From NCBI GenBank assembly GCA_012861695.1, contig JAAOOA010000127.1:29178186-29242185 (forward strand): a stretch of DNA of 64,000 bases, written 5' to 3'. The notes beneath the pieces were generated by a model, which had not been told where the DNA came from, made no database searches, and saw only the letters and a list, made by a program, of their open reading frames with translations. This stretch comes from Trematomus loennbergii. Taxonomy: Eukaryota > Chordata > Actinopteri > Perciformes > Nototheniidae. This document shows positions 23,874 through 37,148 of this stretch, piece after piece; the stretch's first letter is position 1, and each line of letters begins with the position of its first letter. The translations under genes were made by a program, and so were the position numbers.

Positions 23874-25671
23874 TGAAAAAAACGCTTCACAACCAGGTTC
23901 ACATTTCCACTCTTTAAAAAAAAAATCAATATTGGATGTGAAACTGCTTCACGAAGAGATGTTTCCATTTGTTGGGGGAGGACTTGGGGTCAGAGGTCAG
24001 GATCCATGAGAAAACATAAGTGACTCCTTCATGGTTTTGTCCTTTCTCAAGATCCCTTTATCTAAAATAAGCTTTCCTTTTTGGCTCGCTCAAGTCCCAG
24101 CCACTACATGAGCCGGAGAGACAGAAATAGCCGAATCAGCAGTTACCACAGAAACCCCATCACTGCCGCTTTTGACGTTCTTACCGAGGTTACCACAGCA
24201 ACAGAGACAACTGGTTGCCGTCAGAGAGCTGTTTGGCTGTCATCAAATGGGTATTTTCACTAAGCACCTTATTCTGCTCGGTGCAACAAACAAATACAAG
24301 TCATAAAAACCCAGACCGTCCTCAGCAAGACAGTTTAAATCCCGTTAGTGGCTTATCCCTGCATTGAAAGATGATGTGATCTTATCGGGCAACAAAAAAA
24401 AAAAATATGATCCAGCTTTAAAAACAACATAATGGCCTCTGATGAAAATAGCACTTATACAACGCTGGAGAGAGATTTATGCAACATGAGTGAGAGAAGG
24501 TTTTGGCCTACAGCAATCGTACCACCATCAAACATACCTCCATTTTCCAATTGCATTTCCCCGAGCTCATCCTTATCAGCAGGTCGACTGTTGGATATCT
24601 AACATTCATCTTACCCAGAAATAGCCTGGTGTACGCTCAGAGTGGCGTTCAGAGTATGTGGACGAGCCTCACTCTATTTTAGACCGGGGGGATATCCAAG
24701 AAGACTTTCAAAAGCTTAAAATGCCACTGTATCACACACCCAACAGAGCATATTCCAGATTGTTTAGGGTCCCAACTTTAAGTATTCTCACACCCTATGA
24801 TCAGAAAATAAAGGGTTTCACATTCACACTGATGTTATGATCAAATCCTTCTGATTTCAGGAGTGGTTTTCACATTGAGACACAATCAAACCAGTGTAGA
24901 TCAGGATTAGAATTAGAAATGAATCTACTAACAGAAAAAGGTTATTTTCGCCGCTAACCCGCTATCCTTCTTGTTAAATATGATATATGCGTACCTTGAT
25001 AAGCGGAAAGACAATTAAGGGATAGCTAATTGCCAATTTAGTGTTCAGTAATGACATGTTATGGTAAATGTGTGAATACGAGCTTAAATGATTGCAAGTG
25101 GAAAAGGCAAGAGGGGGTTGAGTGGGGGAGCATTTGTCTTTCTGTAGTAACATTTGTGTCATCTTGTAAGGATGGATTGAAAAACCACTGAATCTAAATA
25201 AGGAGATGCAAGTTAATGCAACATGGCGATGGATGAATATGGACTTACAGAAAGAAATGCAGTTATTACCCATTAAACGAGGATGGAGGAGGGATGGTGT
25301 AATACAGACGTACCTTTAAAAGCAAAGCTAAAAGGTGAACGAGACTCGAAAAGCTTACATTATTGTCCGACAGGGACTATAAACTGCATTATCATCAACT
25401 TTCCTACAGAGACGGTGTCAGCTCACCTCACTGTGAAACTTTTATTTCCCAGGCTTTTGTAGTCATTGTTGGCTGCCTAATAAAGCCACAAATTGCCCAA
25501 AAATACCAAAATGTTCTGGCAATGGCTCAGACACATTTCTCAGTAAATTCATGTGGTATGACTTTACCATAATAACGGAGATTTTTCAAACCTTATTTAG
25601 AATTTCCCAAGAGCCGAGACACAGTCCAGACAGTTTTAAACAGGCCAGGGATTTAAAGGCCACAATGGCCG
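23874..25671. other. st7 intron sequence, nothing recognised
   Basis: About 1.8 kb with no tandem array, TIR or exon I can support. Short open frames are below significance. Confidence 0.4.
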
Positions 25672-26424
25672 TTTCCACTACACGGCCTCGCTCGGCCCCG
25701 CTCGGTATGCTGGGCCTCGTTAGGACTGGCTCACTTTATGGCGCATTTCCATTACAGTTTAGGAACTGGGGTAGTATCTATAGTAACGCAGTGTAGGCGG
25801 AGCCGTGACGTGATCTTCAGAGAACCCCAGAAAAACAACACAGCCGTTAGCTGTTAGCACTCAGAGCTCACAGCTCCTCATATATGTTCAGAAACTAGAC
25901 AAAAGTTAAACAAGTACAAACCACAGACTGTCTGTGTCATGGTGAATACAGTCGCTGGTTTATTTATGTCTGTATAGGCCGTTGTTGTGAGTGTGGACGG
26001 TCGGAGCATATACTGCGTTAGCTTAGCCAATCTCCATTTAGAAAACATGCATTTTAAAAGGTTTTTCGCCTGCCGTCTGTCTGCAGACTTGTCAAAGCAT
26101 TAATTCATGGTTTTTACTAACCGGTATCAGTATGTTGTTACTTCGGCATCATTTTGAAACGTGTATTACAATTAAATCACGGTCAAATATGTCCATCTTG
26201 TTGTAGTTGTAGCCCCTTGCCAGCGATGCTCTCTCTAGTTTAGCATACTCAGCCCGACTCAGCCTCGTTGTCTCTGGCCCTGGACCCACGATTTTATGAG
26301 GCCAGAAAAACTGTGAATTAGGACCCGCCGGCCGGTACTAGGCCAAGTGGAAACGCAACCAAAGACGGGCCGCTGACGTCACAGCCCTCTTAAACCGGCT
26401 CCGCGCTGTAGTGGAAACGCGCCA
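25672..26424. mobile_element. GC-rich TIR element
   Basis: The ends are inverted: 'tggccgtttccactacacgg' on the left and 'gctgtagtggaaacgcgcca' on the right. They are flanked by a possible 3-bp repeat caa. The 0.75-kb body holds CpG-rich ends and an AT-rich middle, with no transposase. A perfect TGACGTCA lies at 26374-26381. A Harbinger-type assignment is tentative. Confidence 0.72.
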
Positions 26425-28658
26425 CAAGATAATTATTCTGAATCACCATACATCAACAATAGACACTAAACAAACTACAAAATGCTCTGATACTGACCAG
26501 CAAAAGAGCTCTGGAGCAATACTTTTGAATGGCTTCATCTTCTTTCATTCATATGCAGTGCTTTATGATGTTAGCTTTGCTTAGAGAGCATACAATGCAT
26601 GCTGCCTGAATAAGAAATATACAAAGCGAGTGCTTATATAATACAAACTGAGGTCCATATTATTCTACCAACACCACCTTGCCATTATAGCGCTCTGGAG
26701 TTCATAAACCACAATGCACCGCTCCACCAAAGCATCAAAGAGCATATTAAACTATTAGTAATACCAACAAAAGAGTGCTGCGTCACTGGTGGTCCCTTCA
26801 GCTGCCATCAATGGTAATAAGATCTAAGTTCCTCTAAGACACTTTGACACTAGTAAATCATAGCCCCAAGGCTGCGGTTCTGACAGAACAGGCTGAGGTG
26901 CATTTCATTTAACTACAAGTGACTGGTTTTAATACAACCTGACAATATTGTAAGAAGTGTTCCACCTCTCTGCCACTGCTGTGTGCTAATAATACAATGT
27001 AAATGACTATAAGAGAAGAAATCAATACTGCTTCAGGCAGGAAACATTTTTTGTGCCACTTAGAAAACGGCAAGTACTGACCTCTGTTCTGGTAGTATAA
27101 ATGATTGTACTTTACAGCTACTGATTTGTACATTTCTTCCAACACAGGGGACGATGTAGAGAAAGCAAGATAAAGCAGTCGCCATTCACCCACACCTGCT
27201 TTAAATTGGTTTGTAAAGAGAGATGGGGGCAGGGAAGTGACAGCTGATGAGGTCAAATGTCTAGAAATGAGCCCAATCTAAGCCTGTGTGGAAAGGTAAT
27301 TGCATTCACCCAGAAGTGAGTGAAATGGATGAGGTTTCTAGACACATTGGTGACAAAGAGGTGCGTTTTTAGACTTCATGGACCATATATTTCTGTTTAC
27401 AATTTGTTAAAAATGACAGTATCTTTGATTGAGCAAAACCAGTACGTATGTAGGGGTGAATGTAGCTGAAGTGTAGATTAAACTGTCCTTTGTGTATTGC
27501 CGAATACATTTTGAGAACTTTGCAAACGAGTAATGGATTGCATTGGTTTTGTCCTCTGCTGCATTGAAGAGGATATGCATGTTGGAAGTGATTCTCCTGG
27601 CGTTTCACTCTCTCTACCATCTGCCATTACGAGGGGGAACAGATACCCTGTTTTGGTGCCAGAAAGCATTCCGGCACATTTCCCACCGAACCTGAACACT
27701 GACCCACAATGTCAAACGCACCACAATGTCAAACGCCATTCTTTTTCCTCAAGCGACAGTTTGGCAATAGACCATTCACAGTAATTACGTTAATGTCTAA
27801 AGTGGATGTGGTTATTTGAAGACACTATTACACAAGAAAATATATAAAAGCTTTTACATTTCAGTCATTTTGATAATGCCATTATCTAAAGCGCTGCAGA
27901 GTGAGGCTGTGGTAGTGGTTGGAAACTCCAGCCAAGGATACGAGCGGTTGCCAAGGTTTTGTAACTCTTGATTATGGTATTACTTGAAACCAGAGTTGGT
28001 GTATTATGGGCAAATGTAACCCCCCCCCGAGGTACCGGTTCAGTGCCTTCTTCTTCAATGAAACATAGTCTGTTATGGTAAGAACTTCTTGGTCAAACTC
28101 AATTGGCTAGTGGTGCAGTGGTGATGTTGTTTTGTAGGATGATATGGAAGTTAGCATTGCATAGGCTTTCTGGACAAAAAGCCAATGAGACTTTCCATTG
28201 GATTTTGAAACTTTTCAGAAAAAGCTCCGTGGCCACAAATGTTATTGATGATCACGATCTTATGACTTCAGGTCACCACTAAAGTCTACTGTTTGGTGGG
28301 ATAACATTTAGTAGTCTAATTTAGCCACTTGTTAGCAATTGTCCTTCGAAAACATTCACGAAAGCCTTCCGTAAGTTTGTGTTCATCGCAGACCTTATTT
28401 AGGGCATCTGAACAAAAGCTAATACAAAAAACCATTGACTTCATGACGAAAGAGTCCGGAAGTGCTAAAATGCTAACACTTTTCTGGATTCAGGACTCAT
28501 TCCTGAACTAATCTAATGCGACAACAGCAAACAACCTATCAGAACTAGAAGAATGGAAAATCCCATCAAGAAGGGATACTTGTCTCATTTGCTTTGTAAG
28601 ATTAAGCTGCCTTTAAATTATTGTTGAAAACACCCACTGCTGTCCTTGGCGTGGCATG
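26425..28658. other. st7 intron sequence with one foldback-family fragment
   Basis: Foldback-family words 'gcagaccttatttagggcat' and 'ggactcattcctgaac' occur at about 28385-28510, in reverse orientation. The rest is unremarkable; frames near 26909-27780 have no recognisable domain. Confidence 0.4.
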
Positions 28659-29196
28659 CAGGGTTTCCCACACATAGACTTTACTTGGGCGGGCCACCCA
28701 GGTATATTAACGTCCGCCAAAGTATATTTCGCGACCCATTTAGGTTAGGGCTGCTCAATTAAATCGTATTTTAATCGCAATTACGATTTTGGCTTACAAC
28801 GATTATGAAAACAACATAATCGAAATAAAACATATTTTTTCCAAAAATTGATGTTTTCAATGTAAATGGATAATCGTTTTTAATAATCGTGATATCAATT
28901 ATTGACCCAAATATCGAGATTATGATTTTTGCCATAATCGAGCAGCCCTAATTTAGGTTTTAAAAAAAAATGTATCCGTCCGCGAGCACGACGCCATCCG
29001 CAATCGATTAACTAGTGGACGACGGCCCATCCTTTTAAATGTTTGCTCCGCTATCGCGTGAAGGATCTGCTTCATGCACTCCGCAGTAACCCCGCTGCGA
29101 GGCTCCGGCGAACAGTTCATGAGCGTGCTCCACTAGCACCCCCCCCCGTTCTCGACTACCGCCACAAGTATATTTTCAGATCTGTGGGAAACACTG
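28659..29196. mobile_element. TIR element with a 5-bp target duplication, interrupted by a hAT MITE
   Basis: Starts CAGGGTTTCCCACACATAG and ends ATCTGTGGGAAACACTG. The inner ends share 'agtatatttt'-type words. A 5-bp direct repeat gcatg flanks it (28654-28658 and 29197-29201). A 205-bp hAT MITE sits inside at 28746-28950. Confidence 0.75.
28746..28950. mobile_element. hAT MITE (TAGGGCTG... family), copy 3, nested
   Basis: Ends 'tagggctgctcaattaaatc' and 'ataatcgagcagcccta', with a perfect 8-bp duplication atttaggt (28738-28745 and 28951-28958). It lies inside the older element 28659-29196, which dates it as the later insertion. Confidence 0.92.
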
Positions 29197-29423
29197 GCAT
29201 GTAGCTCAACATTTCCAACAAGAACTGACCAATGTTCGAATTATTTTGACTTTGATCCCAACTCTATGGGACAGACAAAAATCATCTATCTATCATGTTG
29301 AATCAGCTAAATATAAGTCAGCAGCTCAACCATTAGGTCATTCACTTACAATAACAATCTTTATGGGCTCCATTTGTCAAGATGTCACAGTTTCTTTAAA
29401 AAAAGAAAATGTGTAAATGTCTC

Positions 29424-29747
29424 GCTGATTATGGCAAAAATCCTAATCACGATTATTTTGGTCAATAATTGATATCACGATTATTAAAGACGATTATCCA
29501 TTTACTTTGAAAACATCCATTTATTGAAACAAAAATGTGAACAGTATGTTTTTAACAGTTGATTACCCTGAACTTTAAGTATAATTCAACTGAAAAACCA
29601 ATACAATTTTTTTTTAAATAATAATAATTACATTTTTTTTTTTTTTTATAAAAATAATAATCGTTTTATTTCGATTACGTTGTTTTCATAATCGTTGCAA
29701 GCCAAAATCGTAATCGAGATTAAAATACGATTAATTGCCCAGCCCTA
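29424..29747 (-). mobile_element. hAT MITE (TAGGGCTG... family), copy 4, left end damaged
   Basis: In reverse orientation to copies 1-3: 'gattatggcaaaaatcctaa' on the left and 'attaattgcccagcccta' at 29747. The left terminus reads 'tctcgctgattatgg' instead of the expected inverted end, and no target duplication is visible, so that end is truncated or mutated. Confidence 0.8.
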
Positions 29748-31490
29748 CTCCAACGTCATTTCCTTTTGCCATGTCTGCCGTTTGTAAATAAACGTTGTCC
29801 CAAGCTCTTCCCAAAGCATTTCCACTGAAATATCCTATTAAAAGGGGCTCCACTTACAACTATACAGAGTGGTTCAACAAACGCTGATGAGTTTATTACC
29901 GAAAACCTACAGAGTTGAATTGGCATTTTGTTTTGCCCCAGTCTCTTCTAGAATATTGCCAGTAAAGACCTATAAACATCAGATTTTAGAGATGAAACGT
30001 CTCTTTTTCCATTCAACCTTTAATATACTGACACAATGTATTGCCTGTGACGTTGGTAGCCTCACACCAAGTAAGATCTAGATAAAACCAGAAACGATGG
30101 GATTGACTATGTTCCACATGCTGGTGCACTAAACCTGCCGTGATCATGGCAACAAGCTTACTTGTACCCAATTGGTCAAAGCTTGTGATCATCCGCCATG
30201 AACAGTCAATTACATTTCTCTATTTCTTTATAGTACTGCCATAAAAAGGGAATACAAACACTGCAGTCTTTTAAATCAGATCCAGTGAACTGATACTCAT
30301 TGGTTGTTATTCATGAATATTCTCTGTTGCGTTTTTACTGTGGCCTTGGCGCAGAGAGTTATGATTTTCTAGCAAAGCTGAAACTGCAAACAGAGGGAAG
30401 TGGAGAAACTCAGAGCTCCGTGTGCAGGGTGTATAAAGACCAAATATCAGGTTAAATCTCTGCTACAGCTGCTGTGTTTCCTACCAACGATACAGACACT
30501 TCGACTTCATTACCTTTCAATATGTAGGTGAAACATAGAGAATGTGCTCTACTCTTAAATATCTTAAATATTTTAGATCTCTTCGAATGCCTTAAGAGCA
30601 GAATCCCATGAATTAATAAGTTAATTTCTTCTTATTCTCATCTTGTTTTCAATCTTTTATATGCTTTTCCATTCCTTCTTCTAGATCTAATATCAAATGT
30701 TAGTGTGGCTAGAACATCAACACATCAAAATATGAGCATGAAGAGAAACTGAGGGGACATTTTGGTATTTAAATATTCACTTTATTCCTACAAAAAAAGC
30801 CTTACCACCATGAGGTGTTATCAAAAGGCTCTTACCAAAATGTGATTAAAATGTCAATGCTTGAATATCTTTTAAAGACAACCATCAAGAAGACAAACTG
30901 ACTCAGTGAAAGCATTACGTTTGACCCTCAAATGACCTCGTTTTTTTAATCTAAGAGCACAAGATTAAGACACCTTCAGCCAGACTTCAGTGGAGTAAAA
31001 GATGTGGTCAGGTCCAGGCTGTACATCATCCAGAATACTCCACGGTGTGATCCACTCAGCTCTTCATTGTTATCAACAAAGACTCCTGCTCAGGGGAGAA
31101 GTGGTGCATGACAGCTTTCCATCACGACTTACAGCCAGGATGCTAACACACTCTGATCTGACGCCAAGCAAACAAGTTACTCTGAATGTGGAGCCATGAC
31201 AGAATCGATCAGATCAGCTTCCTTAAAGCATCGAGCAGGTAGTGGAGTGAAGGATCATGGTATTGATCAGGTCTACTTGAGAGGGTGGGGTAGAAAGTGA
31301 GGTCGTCCCACCAAGAGACCAACACTACAACTCTGCCTTGCACATTCTCCAAAGACACACACGTGCATGCATACACACAACAGCAGTATGCTACGCTAGC
31401 TTTGATAGCATCTGCGTGGAATGCTTGCATCTTACAGAAAATAGACAGAGGATGCTCCTTAAAAAAACCGATGAAAGCATCCATCTTCTG
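29748..31490. other. st7 intron sequence, nothing recognised
   Basis: No exon, array or terminal repeat supported over about 1.7 kb. Confidence 0.4.
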
Positions 31491-31761
<271 letters not shown>

Positions 31762-32011
31762 TGAGGCTAAGAGTGAGAGAATGCGAGGCGGGCAGCGAGC
31801 GCAGCGTGTGCAGCTAGCTTGTGGTGCTAAAATGGTAGATCCCAGATTTCTCCCTCATGCAATCTGCCACCGTGGAGGCAAAACAGGAAGAAGACGGCGA
31901 GACGCAGGAAGAGAGGAAGACATTTCCTACGCCTGCTCTCCCTCTCATAGAAACACACAGATAAAGAAGATAGAAACCCAGAGGAGGCGGGAGGATGTTG
32001 GTGGTACTTAC

Positions 32012-32033
32012 ATGAGGACTCTGTGCCGAACAT
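32012..32033 (-). CDS. st7: ST7 alternative first coding exon (MFGTESS)
   Basis: The minus strand reads ATG TTC GGC ACA GAG TCC TCA T, followed by GTAAGT, a perfect donor (32011-32006). The exon ends in phase 1. Joined to exon 2 at 6138 (TA AGC ATG) it gives MFGTESS-L-S-MFLNTL, which is the alternative N-terminus known for vertebrate ST7. Both the peptide and the phase agree, which makes the call strong despite its 22 coding bases. The intron to exon 2 is about 25.9 kb. This form lacks the longer first exon (MAEA...) of canonical ST7, which I could not find in the window. The 5' UTR start is not determinable here. Confidence 0.92.
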
Positions 32034-33050
32034 GGCTGGGCCGGGAGCTGTGATGGAGAGAGGAGGAGGAGGAGGAGGGGGAGGAAGAGGAGGAGGAGGA
32101 AAGAGAGGAGAGAGAAAGGGGAGGGTGAGTGAGAGAGAGGGGGAGGTTGATGAGCAGGCAGCTACACAGCGGGGGTCATCAAAGCAACACAATGCAGCCA
32201 GCCGGCCGTCGCTGCCTCCCCAAACGGCCAGATGCCCCAACGCCACTATCCGTTGCGGCTTCAGAATCTCTCCTCCACACACACACACACTCACACACTC
32301 ACACACTCACACACACACGCTAAGATAGTCCAAAAAACAGGAGGCCTTGTGGAGGATTACAAATAAAAACAAGCAGAAATCCTTCACAGACTGTGGTGAA
32401 ATCCAGACGCTGAGATGTAGCTATAGCTATCGCATCTCTTCTCTTTCTGCAGTGTGTATCCTCCTCCTCAACCTCTCCTCTCCGTCACTCTCTCTCCTCC
32501 TCATTCCACTGTAGTGTTTACTAATGGAGAGACAGAAAATGGTGAGAGAGAGAGAGAGAAAGAGGGGGGGGAGGCTTTCCCGGGGAGAAGGGGGATAGAA
32601 AGGGAAGGGGGTGAAAAACTCAGAAATCTGGTGAGGAGCTGCGATAGCTGCAGCCACTGTAAGACAATGGCTATGCAAACAGAGAGTGACGTCAGAGCAG
32701 GGGGGGAGAGAGAGCTGTAAAAAGACTGATGGACTACTGCTGGCAGATGGAGGGAGAGGGGGGGGGGGAGGCAAGGAGGGAGAAGGGGGGAGAGTCGAGA
32801 GGAAACAGGACAGGGAAGATCGAGAAATGGAAGTGCAGGAGTCGAAGAGGAGGAATGGAAATGGAAGGCATTAGGGGAAAAGTAAATAACAGGAATAAGG
32901 AGGGAAGAAAGAAAAGGGGAAAGGGAAAGGGGAAAGGGGAGGATAAGATGTTATAGAGGGGGAGACGGATAAAGAGATACAGGGGGGAGGAGGAAGGCAG
33001 CTGGGGCTGAGGGGAACTGGAGAAAGAGAGCGGGAAGCAGGCCAATCAAA
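32034..33050 (-). promoter_or_regulatory. Presumed st7 promoter and 5' UTR, purine-rich
   Basis: The region directly upstream of the MFGTESS exon is strikingly asymmetric: on the plus strand it is G and A rich, with (GGA)n at 32054-32105 and long GGGA tracts at 32740-33010, so the transcribed strand product would be pyrimidine-rich. A perfect palindromic cAMP response element, TGACGTCA, lies at 32687-32694, with an octamer-like ATGCAAAC just before it. Proline- and glycine-rich frames here are products of the base bias, not proteins. No TATA box is placed convincingly. The promoter role is inferred from its position upstream of a real first exon. Confidence 0.55.
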
Positions 33051-33101
33051 ATGGTTTGTCTACTTTGGAGCAAAAAAACAACAAAACAAGCCAACCGATT
33101 C

Positions 33102-33125
33102 TGGGGGGGGGGGGGGGGGGGGGGG
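33102..33125. repeat. Poly-G tract
   Basis: An uninterrupted run of about 24 G. Such a run can form G-quadruplex structures and is also a place where assemblies are unreliable. Confidence 0.9.
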
Positions 33126-33189
33126 TCTGTCATCTCGACAAATTGAAAAGAGTATGGGACACTGCTGTGTGTTTACCAGCAGTTAATAC

Positions 33190-33228
<39 letters not shown>
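33190..33228. repeat. Short (CA)n microsatellite
   Basis: About 19 uninterrupted CA units upstream of the presumed st7 promoter. Confidence 0.95.
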
Positions 33229-33231
<3 letters not shown>

Positions 33232-33995
33232 CTAAGCAAAATGTTCTGATGTTGTAATCACAACATCATCCATCAAACCGGCATAAACACAACCTGTGGT
33301 AACCCTTTGTACAATATATATAAAAACATCAAGTCACAGGTGTCGTATTATATCATATCTTATTGTTGTTCTTTTCATTCAACAGTAACCAAAGCGAATA
33401 TAATTAGAAGGTCTTTGATTTAAATGACTAAATGGATAAACAAAACCATGTCCCCGACTGAGACATTCAAATCTTTCAAACCCACACCCTCTGCAAAATG
33501 CATCGCATGTACCGAGATGTATTTAAATAGGTTTCCAACCACGTGAGTGACTGAGCATTTATTTAGTATCTGCACGCTCTGGTACCTGCTGTTTCTAAAT
33601 CAGGACTGATAATATGACCCCTCCCACAGAATACAAATCCTATCTACCAAAAGAGAAATAAAGCTGAATAAGTACAGCTGATTAAGTGGAAACAAAGCAG
33701 ACGCACAGAAGATAGACGTAAGGATGTTTGGATGCGAGATGTGACATTTCAAATTTATATATTTTTGGGCGATTTTGCAATAAGCTGCATTGCATCATAT
33801 GTTTGTTTTTTTAACATCAACTGGAAGTTAAACACGTATGGTGCTGTCATGCACCTCTTTGAAATGCATGAATATGGTGCACTTTGTGAGTAAAATAAAG
33901 AGGTTACATATGGAAATGGTGTGCTCTTGTAAATCATTTCTGGTTAAAACGTATTGGTTGTTAGATAAACACATCTGATCCATTGGCCTCATGTA
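33229..33995. other. Upstream sequence, nothing recognised
   Basis: No exon or repeat end supported. Confidence 0.4.
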
Positions 33996-34262
<267 letters not shown>

Positions 34263-34265
<3 letters not shown>

Positions 34266-34672
34266 CCCCGCCGTCCCGACGCAGCAACCAGGAAACAACA
34301 CCAGCAAGCCAGCTCACACTGTCCGCTCCAGCAGCGAGACCACCCAGACCCCACGCAGCATTCTCATCCGTTTGTCATTACTGGTGTCATTTTCTGGTTG
34401 CTAACAAACGCCATTGTAACACATAATCACTGATGGTTGACTAATCAGAACAGAGTGGGCGAGCTGACCAATCAGAGCACAGTGGGCTCATAGGGAGGGG
34501 GGGGGGGCAGGAGCTCCAACAAGCGTGTAGGACAGAGAGTGAATACACATACTATACAGAGATGCTGTATGAGAAACCAATGTGAGTTTGGAACATTGAA
34601 CAATGTAAATCTATTCTAGTAGACCTCAACAATGGAATTATGATCAGTGGAAATGGCCATGACATGGGACCT
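34263..34672 (-). mobile_element. Truncated TTAA element, reverse orientation
   Basis: This is the reverse complement of roughly the left 400 bases of the complete element at 53357-54274. It ends 'catgacatgggacct' plus TTAA at 34673-34676. The inner side stops where the CA array begins, so the microsatellite replaced or expanded at the broken edge. Confidence 0.85.
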
Positions 34673-34676
34673 TTAA

Positions 34677-35427
34677 ATGGACAGAAACAATTAAGGGGTT
34701 TGAAATTGTAAATCTACTATCCTTCACAAATCATGGTTTGTCCCATGGCTGCTTTATTCAAGACATGTGAACCCTTTCCAAGCATTAAATCGAAATGAAT
34801 GAAGTGAGGCTGCCTTTTTCACGATGCATGGATACCCCGATGTGCATGTAACGAACACGCTGCACGTGATCAGTCTCATTATTTATGCATTCTGTGAAAC
34901 TTGAATGAAGTATGAAGCCTTTACATGTAGCAAAGTGAACCCAGAAGCAGAGAGTGTGCAGCAGTGATGGACATGTTGGACGTACAGCAGCCTGCTAACC
35001 TAAAGAGACGGGAGGTCAGCTGTGAATGGGTGAAGCTAGCTAGCATGTGGATTAGCATCGCGGCTGAATAGAGGAGTGTGTACCGACGGAGGCCTCGGTT
35101 CTTTTGTGTCTCACACCCTCCTCCTCCTCCACTAACGTCTTTGTCCTTCAGGCAGGAGACCCCCCTCTCTACTCCTGCTGCACTGCAAAAAATGGGTAGT
35201 CTTGTGGAATTGTTCAAATATATACATTTGGGATGTCCCAACCAAGATTTGTGTTATGTCCTGATCTCAATTAGAGTTGTTTAATATTGGTAATGTGCTA
35301 ATAAGGATATGGTGATAATATGTTCCTGACATATTTAAATAAAAGATGTGGCTTGTTTACTAGACCACCGTATTTTCCACGAGGTTCCTTGATCAAAGTT
35401 ACTGGTTAAAACCATTTATCCTGAATA
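34677..35427. other. Upstream sequence, nothing recognised
   Basis: A small GC-richer patch near 35060-35180 carries no supported exon. Confidence 0.4.
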
Positions 35428-36300
35428 CAGTGGTGCAGGAATGAGTCCTAAAACTCAGATTTCTTTTGGTATTTTACCACTTCTAATTCCCTCGTCTCAA
35501 AACGCGTTTTCAACATGTTTTTAGTTAGAAGCCACACTTACCATTTTGTTCTACGACATAAATAAGGTCAGTTAACACCCACTGGTGAATGTACAAAGTT
35601 TCTATGTGCCATGCAGTAACAGGGTATATGCAGGAATCCTGAAGTCAGATGTAAGACCTTTTAAGACCTTTTTTAAGACCCTTTCCATACATTTTAAGAC
35701 CTCATCGCCACTTTGAGTTTTAACCGGTTACATTGGCGACACACTTTACCTCACATTTACTATATACAGTATTGATTGTCCTTCCTCCTTATCTTCCAAC
35801 CATTTGGACGCAAACTTGCATTTCCCCATAACGATGTTGCTTAACAACCGGCGTAAACGGACCTTCGCGCGCTATCAAGCAGTGAGCGCGCGATGTCCTG
35901 TTCAGATGACGTCAAATCCAACGGGATGCCATAAATAAACTACACAGAATCACACTACACACCTACGCAATGATTACATTCAGGCAGACTGTAGAATACA
36001 ACCTCTTTGGACAATTTATATACTTATTGAAAACAAGCTACAAAATGTAATACCTTGGAAAATGCCGTTTAATATTTTTTAATACTTTTTAATACTTTTT
36101 ATAGCCTTTTTTAAAATTTTTTTTTTAACTTTTAATACTTTTTAAGACCCCGCGGACACCCTGAGTAATGAGAGTAGTTCATGTTTTGCCTAACGTTTGC
36201 TTTTTAGTTCTTGCGAATTAAAAATTCCTTTGGTCGAGGAAGCCCTTAAGATGCTCACTTCCGTGTCGGCCTACACAAATGAATCATCGCTGCACCACTT
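35428..36300. mobile_element. Foldback-family copy interrupted by a 5-bp-TSD element
   Basis: Begins 'gtggtgcaggaatgagtcct' and continues on the far side of the insertion with 'ttggtcgaggaagccctt' near 36231. The insert is the element at 35620-36163. Confidence 0.55.
35620..36163. mobile_element. Non-autonomous TIR element with a 5-bp target duplication, copy 2
   Basis: Same ends as the copy at 9095 (CAGGGTATATGCAGG... GCGGACACCCTG), flanked by a different perfect 5-bp repeat agtaa (35615-35619 and 36164-36168). The body is close to identical to copy 1, apart from changes such as gtgcta/gcgcgcta and extra 'tttttaatac' words near the right end. Confidence 0.87.
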
Positions 36301-37148
36301 TATTATTAATACAATATAAATGGAAGATTTACTGGGACAAGATCATTTCTGAAATCCCTGGAATGGTCAGATAGAGGAATGATGTCTCACTTTGTTTCAG
36401 TATGTACAGAAATACTCACTATTGAACATTGGTATTACACAGTTGATGGTCTTACCTTAGAGATCATCTTAACCAAACACAGACACGTTTAATTTTGGCT
36501 GGCAATTAAGTTACTTAAAGTGTTCAAATGTATTAGTGTAATCAATTATAAGAGCTGTTGGCTGAATGTTTTGAACACTCGTAGAAAAAGTGCATCTGAA
36601 TTTGAAACTATAGTGTGACTATCTCCTCCAGCTGTCAGTCTGTAAGATTTCAAGACAGAAGAAGACTTGTGAAGATGATTGTTCTTTGCAGTGCACTGCC
36701 TCCATCCTCAGAGAACACGTCTCCTGGGTTATGTTAATTACACGGGGGGGGGGGGGGGGGGGGGGATCTCTCTCAAACACTCTTGAGAGACGAGGAGGGG
36801 GAGAACTGGGATCTGTGCGATTCACTGCCATCTGTAATCTCATTCAGTGTGAGCAGCTCTCACGTCGCTTTTCACAAATCCTGCCACTCATTGGCACTGG
36901 GAAGATCTGAATGGGGATCAGACAACTCAAGATGGAGGGATATGGTACTGATGAGATAATCACAGGAGCTTTTTACTAAATTACCAATGTCCGAATTAGG
37001 TTTACCACCTGGTTTTTAATTACTAGCAACTGGATCAACACAAGGAAAGGTTTACCAAAATGTGTTAGGGTTAGGGTAACCCTGAGGAAACATAGTAACA
37101 AGCTTTGTACCCAACGGTTCGAGACACTTCATTTAATTCATAAATGTC
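36301..37148. other. Upstream sequence with a poly-G tract
   Basis: A run of about 21 G lies at 36745-36765. Nothing else is recognised. Confidence 0.5.

Noticed and set aside
25363..25796. Two overlapping plus-strand frames of 69 and 81 residues
   Set aside because: The second runs into a TIR element and neither has a recognisable motif.
31827..32328. Proline-rich minus-strand and glycine-rich plus-strand frames of 100-160 residues
   Set aside because: They result from (GGA)n and purine bias. Only the MFGTESS portion belongs to a real exon, and it ends at a splice donor.
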